Made by a program: the position numbers and the translations under genes
Assembly: GCA_030055575.1 (NCBI GenBank)
Contig: JASFYL010000009.1
Location: 1 to 33,222 of the forward strand
Length of the DNA: 33,222 bases
DNA from: Thermoproteota archaeon
Lineage (GTDB): Archaea; Thermoproteota; Methanomethylicia; Methanomethylicales; Methanomethylicaceae
Direction of reading: 5' to 3'
Notes under the pieces: generated by a model
Databases searched by the model: none
What the model was told of the DNA's origin: nothing
Seen by the model: the letters and a program-made list of their open reading frames with translations, nothing else
Shown here: in pieces, positions 18,128 to 27,323 of the stretch
Layout of the letters: the number at the start of each line of letters is the position of its first letter
Position numbering within the stretch: the first letter of the stretch is position 1

Positions 18128-19036
18128 TCACACATTTTTTGCATACTCTGCGGCATTAATCCCTGCTGCTGCACCCTGCCCAGTAGCCACTATTATCTGG
18201 TGGCTTCTCCCAGTGCAGTCTCCTGCTGCGAAGATGCCCTTGATATTCGTCTCCAGATTGTAATCCGTCACGATGTACCCGTCTTCATTAACATTTATCC
18301 CTGCCCTCTTGACCAGCTCTACCGTAGGGACCGAGCCTATGGCAATGAAGACTCCGTCCGCCTCTATTTTATCCAAGTAACCGTTTTTCTCAAAGACCAG
18401 TCCTTCTACCTTTTCCCCGCCTATCATCTCCCTAACTTTCGCTCCAGTGATTGGAGCGATGCCCAGATCCCTTATCCTCTTAAGGTATGCCTCCTCTGCC
18501 CTGATCTCTTTGTCTTCGGATATCCACACGATCTTGTCCGTCAAAGAGGCGAGATACAAGAGGTCGCTCGCTGCCTCATTGCCACTGCCAATAACTACAA
18601 CCCTCTTGTTCTTGAAGAAGAAACCGTCGCATGTGGCGCAGTACGAAACGCCCTTGCCGAGAAGCCTCTCCTCCCCAGGGATGCTGAGCTTTCTCTGCCT
18701 CAATCCGGTCGCAATTATGAGAGATTTTGCTGAATAAATCCCGCCCTTAGTTACCACTTCCTTGACTTTCCCTTGGATTCTGAATTCTAAGGCAGCTTCC
18801 CCTTGCCTGATCACAGAGCCGAACTTCTCAGCTTGCTTCGCAAACCTTCCCATTAGCTCCATCCCGGATATCCCTTCTGGAAAGCCGGGGTAGTTGTCTA
18901 CATTATGCGCGTATCCAGCCCTCCCCCCAACCATCGCCTCTTCCAAGACGATCGTTCTCAAGCCGCTTCTTGCAGCATAAATTGCAGCAGCCAGACCTGC
19001 AGGTCCAGCACCGACTATGAGCACATCACAATCCAT
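18128..19036 (-). CDS. trxB: Thioredoxin-disulfide reductase
   Basis: FAD motif [21 protein letters not shown], redox [13 protein letters not shown](P) motif [39 protein letters not shown]. Confidence 0.93.
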   Translation of the reverse strand: MDCDVLIVGAGPAGLAAAIYAARSGLRTIVLEEAMVGGRAGYAHNVDNYPGFPEGISGMELMGRFAKQAEKFGSVIRQGEAALEFRIQGKVKEVVTKGGIYSAKSLIIATGLRQRKLSIPGEERLLGKGVSYCATCDGFFFKNKRVVVIGSGNEAASDLLYLASLTDKIVWISEDKEIRAEEAYLKRIRDLGIAPITGAKVREMIGGEKVEGLVFEKNGYLDKIEADGVFIAIGSVPTVELVKRAGINVNEDGYIVTDYNLETNIKGIFAAGDCTGRSHQIIVATGQGAAAGINAAEYAKNV

Positions 19037-19378
19037 TGAGACAATGCCCCCTAAGTTCTAAAACCGGAGCGGTTCCTAATTCTTACTATTGCTTTGGAGT
19101 ATCTAAGATTAACTCGCAGTTCAGATAAGCCCCCACTACCTCCTCAATCTTCCACCAATTCCTTTCTAGTCTAAATGTAGGCAAACCGCTCGGTGCCTGT
19201 CTCCCCTAGATAGTCTATACGCATCCACGCGTCATTTTCCATACAAATCTGTGCTAGTAGTCAAAAGTAATCTGTCTTATTACAAAGTAGTATTTTAGGT
19301 GTTTTTTTAATGTGGCGTTTTTGTAACTAAAACTTTATTAAAGACTATGGCTTTTCTTAGCGCGACCTTTAGGGGAGA

Positions 19379-20056
19379 TTGGATTTGACCTTCCAGAGAG
19401 AGGAGCTGAGCGACCTCGAAAATAGGGCATACAGGAGATCACTCGACCTACTCGCCGACCATGCCAGAAAAGTTCAGGACGCAATAAGAGAACTAGTATT
19501 TATGGTTGAAGAATTCGTAAATGGAAAAGATATCCAGAGGCATTATGAGAGGATCACAAAGCTCGAAGAAGAAGCAGACGAAATAAAGATAGAGCTCATC
19601 GACATGCTCACAAAATCGGCGCCAGGCTTCCTCTATAGAGAGGATTTTCTCAGGCTGATATTCAAGGTTGAGAAGATAATAGAGGTCGCCCATACCATCT
19701 CGAGGTTCGTACTGAAGCTCTCAGCCAACAAGATAAAGTTTGAACCATGTTTTGGGAAGGCGCTCGCAGAATTGGCGGCAGAATCGCTATCAGCTTACGA
19801 GAAGCTGAGGGACTGTATCATGGCCCTCGCAATGAATCCCATGAACGCCCTCAAGCTAGTGGGCGAAGTCCACACCGCTGAGAGCAACTTTGACCTCTCC
19901 CAACAGGACTTGGATCTGAGGATTATCACGGAGGTGCAAGACCCGAGTCTGGTCTTGATGTGCAGGGATCTGATCTCTAACCTCGAATACATGGTAGATG
20001 CCATGGAAGACGCCTCTGACGATGTCAGGGTCCTTGCGCTGCACCGTGTCCTGTAA
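19379..20056 (+). CDS. DUF47 (PhoU-like) family protein
   Basis: All-helical sequence with DUF47-like DLLADHARKVQDAIRELVFMVEEFV...ITKLEEEADEIKIELIDML...YREDFLRLIFKVEKIIEVAHTISRF. TTG start. Confidence 0.8.
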   Translation: MDLTFQREELSDLENRAYRRSLDLLADHARKVQDAIRELVFMVEEFVNGKDIQRHYERITKLEEEADEIKIELIDMLTKSAPGFLYREDFLRLIFKVEKIIEVAHTISRFVLKLSANKIKFEPCFGKALAELAAESLSAYEKLRDCIMALAMNPMNALKLVGEVHTAESNFDLSQQDLDLRIITEVQDPSLVLMCRDLISNLEYMVDAMEDASDDVRVLALHRVL

Positions 20057-20348
20057 ACGATAGACAGACGATATCCTGAGTCATGGTCATAGTTCGCCAT
20101 TTGGAAGACAATGGAAAGGCATACGCAAGGAACAAGGATATAAAGGCAGGGAGATGTGTCGAAGACAATTTCATAATTTCTTCTGACTCAAACACAAAGA
20201 GAGGCAGAGAATGAATTGAAGCTACTCTCCTAGCAGATGCAGGATCAAACACGCGATTAGTACACGCTATTAAGTTGGCTCTGGTTCGGGAATGCAAATT
20301 CTAAAGCCCGGTTAGGTTACTGGAGCTCCCTTAAAGCATCAGGAATCA

Positions 20349-20438
20349 ATGATGGCTAACTATTGCTCTATCTGTCGGGAAGAAATCGCTCACGGATCCA
20401 ACTTCTGCTGCTATTGCAGACCTCGTTATACAGCCTGA
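20349..20438 (+). pseudogene. Truncated zinc-ribbon remnant MMANYCSICREEIAHGSNFCCYCRPRYTA*
   Basis: CxxC...CxxC zinc ribbon typical of the N-terminus of larger proteins, ending after 29 aa. Sits in an otherwise non-coding stretch. Confidence 0.45.
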
Positions 20439-20684
20439 ACCAAAGCGTTAGAACATATGTTGTGCTTCGAGGTAATGGTGATGGTGAATGGCTCTTCCTT
20501 GGGCGGACTAAATTTTCGTTTTTACCTATCCTTAATTTTGTTCTTTGTAGCGAGTGCTTCATACATATGACCTTGAGTTGGCTTTTTTCACAATTCTACG
20601 AAGGGATTATTCGATTTGCCGCAAAGTTTAGAGGAATTTGATATATGAAATCGAAGAACGCAAGTCAATTGGTGTTTGATAGAA

Positions 20685-21081
20685 GAAACTCCAGCAAACC
20701 TTCCTTCCGAACTCGCGGTGTTCAAGGACAGAGCAGCCAGAGCCAACACCGCCATCTTTGAGGTCCTCGATAAAGAAAGCTCCCCTACCATGAAGCAACT
20801 CCTCAAACAAGCCGATACCCAGGCTTAGATGAAACCTGCTACGCGAGCCTAACCAAACGCCTACACGCGCTGTAAGAAGCAGGCTACATCAAAGAAACCA
20901 AAACAACCCGAGAAGGCACAAAAACACAAACACGCCACGAGCTGAAACCTAAAGCCTACCTCGCCATGCAACTCAAAAAAACACCATGTAAGACATAATC
21001 GACAAAGCCACAGACACACAAGCAGCACAAATATTGCTCGCTTTGTTAAACGTTTTTTCTAATGAAAAAGATGGAACATAG
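20685..21081 (+). pseudogene. Degraded winged-helix regulator
   Basis: Frames can be stitched as ETPANLPSELAVFKDRAARANTAIFEVLDKESSPTMKQLLKQ // DETCYASLTKRLHAL*EAGYIKETKTTREGTKTQTRHELKPKAYLAMQLKKTP // DIIDKATDTQAAQILLALLNVFSNEKDGT*. This needs at least two frameshifts and has an in-frame stop. Confidence 0.7.
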
Positions 21082-21261
21082 TATTGGCACTTCACACGAC
21101 CTTAAAAAATCAATCTAAAAGATTAGAGTAAACGCGAGAGCTTTTATGGTAAGATTATACATAGATCTTGAAATGTACAGTACAAAAAAGAAAATCCTTT
21201 GTAATATATATCTTTCCTACTGTAAATATTTGATTATTTAACTCACATGCAAAAATCGGAT

Positions 21262-22545
21262 TTACCTTTTCTTTCTAAGATAAACAACAATACCTAAAAC
21301 ACAAATAGCAAGAAAGATAACTATAGCAATTATTAAGAATGTATTATTTAGCAAGAAACCAAAAATGCCTCCATATAACCCCTCGCTTTGTTTATCAGGC
21401 AGATAATCCTTCCAACTTTCAACCTCTGCTTGCACATCAAAAGAGGTTTTGCTGCCCAAGCCCTGGCTTGTCGCAGTAACCTTCTCTCCCTCACCTACAA
21501 TTATGCTCGCGCCAGAAGTTTTGCTCCTAAATTCCACTGTTCCCTCAATAACTTTGATTGTTGATTGTCCGTTTTTCTCTTCAAGAACAAAAGTAGTTCC
21601 CTTAATTCCAGCAACAGCCTGACCCATCTCAATATCCATCTGTCCCTCAATTACCATTTTCTTCATATTCGACCATAATCGCCCGCCAAGCAGCTTAAGC
21701 ATGTTATCAGAATCTGGAGTGGCCTTCCCAAGTATTACTGTCGTGTCCTCTTTCAGAACAAAAGTACTCATGTCTCCAAAAGAAAGTATAGCTGAACTCC
21801 TATCTGATGTTCTGATTTTTGTTCCATACGGCAATTTCATATCAAGCTTTGCAAAACTCCATTCATCCTCCCCCTGATAGACTGGGTTTCCATCACTATC
21901 ATAACCTGAAGGCAAACAAATCTCAACCTGCCCAGCTAAATCAGAAAATTTAGCGCCTGAATCAGGAAAATCATCACCTGCCTGCTCACTGATTGTAACC
22001 CGATAGGGCAAATATATCTCTCCTAAAGCATAATCCATAACCGAATGCTTTACAGTGCCGCTCTGAGGATCGACAAAGACGTTTCCGCCGTCACCGAAGC
22101 ATCGTAGGCTACCTTCCAGATTGTTTTTGGTAATTTTCTTATCTGAAATAGTTAATTCATAATGCACTTTTATTGCTGGGTCCTGCGTGCTACTTTGACC
22201 GAATATTGCTCCGGATAGAATACCTGTTTGCTGATTGTAATCTATTGTGATCATGAGGTATACTCTGTTGAAATCAAGGGTTTCTTCAGAAAAGTGGCCA
22301 TTAATAGTAGATGGGGCGTTGGCGCTTCGTAGAAAACCTTTGCCTCCAACAACCTCCACTGTTTTTGCTGAAAGCCAAGTTATTGGATAGGGAAGGTTTT
22401 CACCAAACGTTATGTCAAAGGTGGCGGGCAAATTTTCTTCTGCTGCTTGAGTTACAATCAAAAGAGCTGATGAACTTAATAAGAAGACAATTAGCAAAGA
22501 GAGCGCAGTTTTAAACATACCGTAATTAGAAAGAAACTCTCCCAT
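21262..22545 (-). CDS. FecR-domain protein with N-terminal signal/TM segment and C-terminal TM helix
   Basis: FecR-like LPYGTKIRTSDRSSAILSFGDMSTFVLKEDTTVILG...GQAVAGIKGTTFVLEEKNGQSTIKVIEGTVEFRSK. C-terminal hydrophobic helix followed by LRKKR. Confidence 0.82.
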   Translation of the reverse strand: MGEFLSNYGMFKTALSLLIVFLLSSSALLIVTQAAEENLPATFDITFGENLPYPITWLSAKTVEVVGGKGFLRSANAPSTINGHFSEETLDFNRVYLMITIDYNQQTGILSGAIFGQSSTQDPAIKVHYELTISDKKITKNNLEGSLRCFGDGGNVFVDPQSGTVKHSVMDYALGEIYLPYRVTISEQAGDDFPDSGAKFSDLAGQVEICLPSGYDSDGNPVYQGEDEWSFAKLDMKLPYGTKIRTSDRSSAILSFGDMSTFVLKEDTTVILGKATPDSDNMLKLLGGRLWSNMKKMVIEGQMDIEMGQAVAGIKGTTFVLEEKNGQSTIKVIEGTVEFRSKTSGASIIVGEGEKVTATSQGLGSKTSFDVQAEVESWKDYLPDKQSEGLYGGIFGFLLNNTFLIIAIVIFLAICVLGIVVYLRKKR

Positions 22546-22625
22546 TTAAGAATTTGCATTTCAAAGGCTTTGTCTCTTCCTATTTTGCCCAGCTACCTAG
22601 TTTAGGTTTACGATAAATAGTCATT

Positions 22626-22790
22626 CTACTCACTATTCCTCAGAGCAGCGCCTATTCGGATTGCCTCACATAACTTAGGCATATTAGACGATAAAACAAA
22701 AGTTCTTCCAACCTTGACTAAAAATTCTTCACATAAAAGGACTGCGTTAGCTATGGCTTCTTTTGAGGGCTTACCAGTCTCCGTGCGCTA
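22626..22790 (-). pseudogene. ORF remnant without start codon: RTETGKPSKEAIANAVLLCEEFLVKVGRTFVLSSNMPKLCEAIRIGAALRNSE*
   Basis: Protein-like stretch in one minus-strand frame with no plausible start. Adjacent to a hydrophobic remnant in another frame. Confidence 0.35.
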
Positions 22791-22953
22791 TAAGAATCAT
22801 CAGATAAAAAGGCATCGAGTTCCCAAGAAGCATATACATCTCTTTAGGCTTAAGCAACAAGCCAAGCAATAGAATCAGGAAGATCGACGCGCTCAAAGAA
22901 ATAATCCGTGCATGGGGACTGAACTCAGAAATCCTAACACGCCAAGCCTTCAC
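22771..22953 (-). pseudogene. Membrane-protein remnant (two hydrophobic segments)
   Basis: 60-aa ORF MKAWRVRISEFSPHARIISLSASIFLILLLGLLLKPKEMYMLLGNSMPFYLMILIAHGDW. It could also be a real small protein. Confidence 0.35.
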
Positions 22954-23093
22954 GTAGCCGCACTTAACGGTAATGGACCGCAGCCAGCTTTAGCAGAGTC
23001 AGCTGCATCAGCTTAGCCAAGCTTTGAAACAGCAGTTGCTTAAGGAAATCCACGAATCCAAAAACGAAAAAGTATGAATTCAAGCTTAAGCGT

Positions 23094-23169
23094 TGGTAGC
23101 CCGGGAGAGATTCGAACTCTCGTCGGCGGGTCCAGAGCCCGCTATGCTTGGCCGCTACACCACCGGGCT
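23094..23169 (-). tRNA. tRNA-Gln (anticodon CTG at 23133-23135), CCA encoded
   Basis: Reverse complement AGCCCGGTGGTGTAGCGGCCAAGCATAGCGGGCTCTGGACCCGCCGACGAGAGTTCGAATCTCTCCCGGGCTACCA. It has a 7-bp acceptor stem AGCCCGG/CCGGGCT, anticodon stem GCGGG/CCCGC and T-arm GAGAG-TTCGAAT-CTCTC. Confidence 0.96.
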
Positions 23170-23365
23170 GAATATTCCAGACTGGTTGGATAATTTATTT
23201 TTATCGGAGACTGCACGCTTGGCAGACGGGCGACAAAAGTTAGATTCTCCACCTAAGCAAAAGGTTTAATTACTGGGTTTTGCTCTGTTTAATAAGCAAA
23301 TCGAAATGTATATATATTAGCAGTAACTAACTCTTCAACCCTCAAGATCTGTTTAACATAAAAGG

Positions 23366-24361
23366 GTGGAATTGTTGTCGCAGCTAGAGACGAAGGACGG
23401 CAAACCCTCGAGCAGGCTGAATACTTCGGACGCCGACGCAGAAAACGGGTCTGCTTCAATGAAGTGTCCCGGCTGCGGGGGTTCGAATTTCGTAAGGAGC
23501 TTCGAGAGGGGGGAGGTTACCTGCACGAACTGCGGTCTCGTTGTGACCGAGAAGATCATCGACCGGGGTCCTGAATGGCGGGCGTTCACCTCCGAAGAAC
23601 GTGACAAGAGAAGCAGGGTCGGATCTCCTCTTTCTCCCACGGTTCACGACCGGGGTCTCTCAACAATAATTGACTGGCGTGATAAGGACGCGATGGGGAG
23701 GAAGCTGGAGCCTAAGAAGCGGATAGAGATTCTGAGGTGGCGGAAGTGGCAGATAAGGACCCGGGTTCACAGCTCTATGGACAGGAACCTCGCCCAGGCG
23801 ATGAGCGAACTCGACAGAATAAGCTCGCAGATAGGTCTCCCTAAGAGCGTCAAGGAGGAGTCCGCCGTAATATACCGGAGGGCTGTCGAGAAGGGTTTGG
23901 TTCGGGGGAGATCCATCGAGTCAGTAATGGCTGCTGCGATCTACGCAGCCTGCCGCACTCAGAAGGTCCCAAGAACGCTGGACGAGATAGCGAGGTACAC
24001 AAAGGCAGGGAGGAAAGATGTTGCCAGGTGCTACCGGCTACTCCTTAGGGAAGTGGATGTCAACATCCCGATAGCCGATCCGATTGACTTCATCACTAGG
24101 ATAGGCGGGGCCCTGGACTTGAGCGGCACGACCCAGCATAAGGCAGCAGAGATAATCCGTGAAGCAAAGAAGATGGGGATCACTGCAGGAAAGGACCCTG
24201 CCGGTCTGGCGGCAGCTGCTATATACGTGGCATCACTGCTGGAGAACGAACGGAGGACCCAGAAAGAGATCGCGCAGGCTGCCCAGGTTACTGAGGTCAC
24301 CGTCAGAAACAGGTACAAGGAGTTGATGAAGGAGCTGAACATCGAGGTCCCCCTCCAATGA
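23366..24361 (+). CDS. tfb: Transcription initiation factor IIB
   Basis: Zinc ribbon [28 protein letters not shown]-reader [14 protein letters not shown], two cyclin folds. Upstream TATA tgtatatatatt near 23308. Confidence 0.95.
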   Translation: MELLSQLETKDGKPSSRLNTSDADAENGSASMKCPGCGGSNFVRSFERGEVTCTNCGLVVTEKIIDRGPEWRAFTSEERDKRSRVGSPLSPTVHDRGLSTIIDWRDKDAMGRKLEPKKRIEILRWRKWQIRTRVHSSMDRNLAQAMSELDRISSQIGLPKSVKEESAVIYRRAVEKGLVRGRSIESVMAAAIYAACRTQKVPRTLDEIARYTKAGRKDVARCYRLLLREVDVNIPIADPIDFITRIGGALDLSGTTQHKAAEIIREAKKMGITAGKDPAGLAAAAIYVASLLENERRTQKEIAQAAQVTEVTVRNRYKELMKELNIEVPLQ

Positions 24362-24362
24362 G

Positions 24363-24677
24363 CTACTCCCCCTCCCTTTCTTCCTCATAACCGCTTACTT
24401 CTTCCATGTAGTTTTTATCTCCTTCCTTTTCGGTCGGAGCCTCGCTTTCTCCTTTCCCCCCAAGGGTCTGTCTAAACTCCTTCACATCCTTCAGATCCAG
24501 CTCGGGGAATATCGTGCTCTGGTAACCGCACTTATTGCATACATACGAGGGCTGGGTGATGTAGCCCGTCATCGTCAGTGGAGAGATGTCTATGCTCCCG
24601 CATTCAGGGCAGACTTTCGCTGTGCGCCCTCTCTTCAGGGAGGAGATGGTGTTTCTAAAGTCTTCGATGGGACCCAT
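24363..24677 (-). CDS. Zinc-ribbon hypothetical protein
   Basis: KVCPECGSIDISPLTMTGYITQPSYVCNKCGYQS zinc ribbon. Co-oriented with and adjacent to aIF1. Confidence 0.7.
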   Translation of the reverse strand: MGPIEDFRNTISSLKRGRTAKVCPECGSIDISPLTMTGYITQPSYVCNKCGYQSTIFPELDLKDVKEFRQTLGGKGESEAPTEKEGDKNYMEEVSGYEEEREGE

Positions 24678-24681
24678 TTCA

Positions 24682-24990
24682 TCACTCTACATCTATGTTG
24701 TTGCTCGGGAAGCCGCTCTCGACGAGGATCTCCGCGGCCCTCTCCCTGTGGTCTCCCTGGAGCTCGATCCTCCCGTCTTTGTCTGTCCCTCCACATGCCA
24801 GCTTGCTCTTGAGCCTACCCGAGAGCTCCTTAAGGTTGATGCTCTTTTCATCGATGCCTTCTATGATGGTGACGTCTCTCCCCCACTTCCTCTTTTCCAA
24901 AAAGACTCTTATCCTCTGTTGCTCTTTGACTATTGCTTCACAAACACACAGATCCTTTGGAAGTCCACACTTAGAACATATCTCGCTCAA
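24682..24990 (-). CDS. Translation initiation factor aIF1 (SUI1 family)
   Basis: CSKCGLPKDLCVCE...VFLEKRKWGRDVTIIEGID...LKSKLACGGTDKDGRIELQGDHRERAAEILVESGF. Confidence 0.93.
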   Translation of the reverse strand: MSEICSKCGLPKDLCVCEAIVKEQQRIRVFLEKRKWGRDVTIIEGIDEKSINLKELSGRLKSKLACGGTDKDGRIELQGDHRERAAEILVESGFPSNNIDVE

Positions 24991-25116
24991 GTTTGTGTTT
25001 CACCTGAATGTCAGTGATTTTATCTGCTATCGCCATATTTATAAAACGATCGGATTATCCAACGTTATCTACCCTTCAGCGGGGAAAAGGAATATCGTTC
25101 GAGAGGAAGGAGATCC

Positions 25117-25332
25117 ATGCAGTATGCTGTGTTTTTGTGCAGGAAATGTGGCTATTTGTGCGCCACCAAGGAAGGCTCTAAGACTTTCAGATGTGTAAAG
25201 TGCGGTTCAAGGAGCGAGACCTCCAGAAGCGTTCTCGTCGCCAGCGGCATCAGCTCGAGCGATGTCCCTCGGTTAATGGCGAAGCTGAAGGAGGATCAGG
25301 CTCGGCGGACTCTTGGCACAGGAAGAGATTAA
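25117..25332 (+). CDS. Small zinc-ribbon protein (DUF1922-like)
   Basis: YAVFLCRKCGYLCATKEGSKTFRCVKCGSRSETSRS. Confidence 0.72.
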   Translation: MQYAVFLCRKCGYLCATKEGSKTFRCVKCGSRSETSRSVLVASGISSSDVPRLMAKLKEDQARRTLGTGRD

Positions 25333-25356
25333 TCGCCCATTAGTCCAGTCTCTAAT

Positions 25357-26391
25357 ATGGATCGAAGGATCATTTGGGGCGTTATAATAGTCGCAGTGCT
25401 GATAATCGGGGCAGTCGCCGGGGTGTTCTTGTTCTATAAGCCGCCCTCCATGAATATGAAGATAGGGTACCTTCCGGCAGCGAGCTATGGCCTCATCTGG
25501 GTCGCATACGAAGGAGGATTCTTTGAGCATGAGGGGCTGAACGTTACCCTTATTGAATACGGGAGTGTCGCCGACCTAGTCGCGGCACTTTCGAGGGGAG
25601 ATATAGACGGTGCGCCGGTGACCTCTGTGGCGATAGCTGGCTTCATCAGGAATTTGGATGCCGTCGTCGTGGCCGGCAACTCTTTGGATGGAACCGCCCT
25701 AGTCTCAACAAAGGGCTCCAGCATAGGCTCCCTTTCCGACCTCAGCGGGAAGAGGGTTGCAACAGTCCTGTACGTGCCGGGCGACTTCATATTCAAAAAA
25801 CTGCTCGGCGAGTTGGGCATCGCTGTCAACTTCTCGTCATACATGTCTCCAGCCGATGCGCTCTTGGCGCTCGAAGGCGGTCAGGTCGATGCTGCTTTCC
25901 TATGGGAGCCTTACTCCTCGCTTGCCGCGTATCGGAACCTGGAGATCGTGTTGTGGGACAAAGAAGTATACCCAGTGGATTACCCGTGTTGCCTCCAGGT
26001 ATTCCGGTCATCGTTCGCCTCCTCGGATCCGGATGCCGTCACGAAGTTCGTCAAGGCACTCATAAAGGCAGAGGTCTTCGCCTATAATAAACCAGACGAG
26101 TCTCTTCCAATGGTAAAGAAATATCTCCCTGCTCTTTCGTACCCAATAATCTACGACAGCATCATCGGTCTGGAGCCGCGCATAAATCAGTCTAGGAACC
26201 CTCTTAGCGGGTACTTCAATGTAACTGAACTCCAGCAATTCTTCCAGCTCCTGATACCATCGATCCTGTCCTTGAACGATTACAACCAACTCGTGACGAA
26301 GCTTGATACCCGATACTACAACGCTGCCCTCTCAGAACTGAAAAGGGAGGGTTTTAATCTGCCATCCATATACACAAAGAAAGTAGGGTGA
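25357..26391 (+). CDS. ABC transporter substrate-binding protein, NMT1/SsuA-like, membrane anchored
   Basis: N-terminal TM segment, then MKIGYLPAASYGLIWVAYEGGFFEHEGLNVTLIEYGSVADLVAALSRGDIDGAPVTSVA. Confidence 0.87.
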   Translation: MDRRIIWGVIIVAVLIIGAVAGVFLFYKPPSMNMKIGYLPAASYGLIWVAYEGGFFEHEGLNVTLIEYGSVADLVAALSRGDIDGAPVTSVAIAGFIRNLDAVVVAGNSLDGTALVSTKGSSIGSLSDLSGKRVATVLYVPGDFIFKKLLGELGIAVNFSSYMSPADALLALEGGQVDAAFLWEPYSSLAAYRNLEIVLWDKEVYPVDYPCCLQVFRSSFASSDPDAVTKFVKALIKAEVFAYNKPDESLPMVKKYLPALSYPIIYDSIIGLEPRINQSRNPLSGYFNVTELQQFFQLLIPSILSLNDYNQLVTKLDTRYYNAALSELKREGFNLPSIYTKKVG

Positions 26392-26397
26392 GACGCC

Positions 26398-26718
26398 TTG
26401 CTATCAACAACGATCTACTACTTTGTAAACGACCTCTTCCGTTTGCGGGGACAGCGCATCACTGTCAAAGACATGGAGGAGATAGAACAGAAATACGGCG
26501 CGAAGATCTCACTGCATCCAGATAAGGTGGGGGCGCCTGGCCCTATGTCTAGGATCCTGCTTAAGGCATATGCAATTGACATTATGCGGATAACAATCGA
26601 AGCCGAGAGCGAGGAGCAGATACGCGCGTCGCTATCAGCGATTAAGAATCTATACGGACCATACGAAACTTTCCTCGGAAAGGAGAGTTCTATCGCCAGG
26701 AAGTACAAGGGCGCTTAG
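26398..26718 (+). CDS. Hypothetical protein (106 aa) coupled to the substrate-binding protein
   Basis: TTG start 6 nt after the upstream stop codon. Alpha/beta-like ITIEAESEEQIRASLSAIKNLYGPYETFLG. Confidence 0.62.
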   Translation: MLSTTIYYFVNDLFRLRGQRITVKDMEEIEQKYGAKISLHPDKVGAPGPMSRILLKAYAIDIMRITIEAESEEQIRASLSAIKNLYGPYETFLGKESSIARKYKGA

Positions 26719-26735
26719 CTCTCCGTGATCACATG

Positions 26736-26753
26736 TTTTCGTTAATACGAAAA
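26736..26753. promoter_or_regulatory. Candidate operator 1: TTTTCGT-TAAT-ACGAAAA
   Basis: Perfect 7-bp inverted arms, 4-nt spacer, directly upstream of the TATA-like cttatatac (about 26755-26763) before the DtxR gene. Confidence 0.6.
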
Positions 26754-26764
26754 ACTTATATACT

Positions 26765-26782
26765 TTTTTGGAACACCGAAAA
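26765..26782. promoter_or_regulatory. Candidate operator 2: TTTTTGG-AACA-CCGAAAA
   Basis: Same 7-4-7 architecture, 6 of 7 arm pairs, directly downstream of the same TATA box. Centre lies 29 bp from operator 1. Confidence 0.6.
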
Positions 26783-26794
26783 CTGTGAAGTCAG

Positions 26795-27229
26795 ATGATT
26801 CAACGCGAGCACAAGAACCCTGATGATTACCTTGAACTGGTTTACGTGCTTTCCGAGGAGTCCTCGAAAGGTCTTGTCAGGGTGAAGGAGATCTCTTCAG
26901 TATTGAAGGTTTCTCCGTCAACGGTAACAGAGATGATGCAGCGCCTTTCTGAGAAGGGTCTTGTGATAAGAGTTGACTATGAGGGAGTTAGGCTGACCGA
27001 GATGGGGAGATCCTCTGCAAGGGCAGTGCTGAGCAGGCACCGCATATTGGAGTGCTTCTTCTACCAGTTCCTCGACATGAAGCCCGAAGAGGTGGCTGAG
27101 GAGATCTGTGGCATCGAGCACCATATAAGCGACCGCGTACTTTTGCGGCTTTACGAGAAGCTGGGAAGACCGAAGGTCTGCCCTCATGGGAAGCCCATAC
27201 CCATCAACCTTGAGGTATGTTTTGACTGA
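26795..27229 (+). CDS. DtxR/MntR-family metal-dependent transcriptional regulator
   Basis: PDDYLELVYVLSEESSKGLVRVKEISSVLKVSPSTVTEMMQRLSEKGLV, then RHRILECFFYQFLDMKPEEVAEEICGIEHHIS, and CPHGKPIP. Confidence 0.92.
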   Translation: MIQREHKNPDDYLELVYVLSEESSKGLVRVKEISSVLKVSPSTVTEMMQRLSEKGLVIRVDYEGVRLTEMGRSSARAVLSRHRILECFFYQFLDMKPEEVAEEICGIEHHISDRVLLRLYEKLGRPKVCPHGKPIPINLEVCFD

Positions 27230-27323
27230 CTGCTAGAATGAGCGTCCCTTACCTTCCCTTCTGATTGAGCAAGGAGATCCGTGGTGGGACGGGTTCGCTC
27301 AGGATAAGTTCAGAACCTTCAGG

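Noticed and set aside
19347-19388. 13-aa leader ORF MAFLSATFRGDWI* overlapping the DUF47 start
   Set aside because: The likely TATA (about 19333-19340) would place the transcript start downstream of this ATG, so it is probably not translated.
20083-20214. Short ORF MVIVRHLEDNGKAYARNKDIKAGRCVEDNFIISSDSNTKRGRE with SAF/SET-like flavour
   Set aside because: Too short to assign; the resemblance could be chance in a decayed region.
20303-20315. Possible att remnant aaagcccggttag of the tRNA-Gln 3' end
   Set aside because: Only a 7-nt match (agcccgg), expected by chance over 3 kb of search space.
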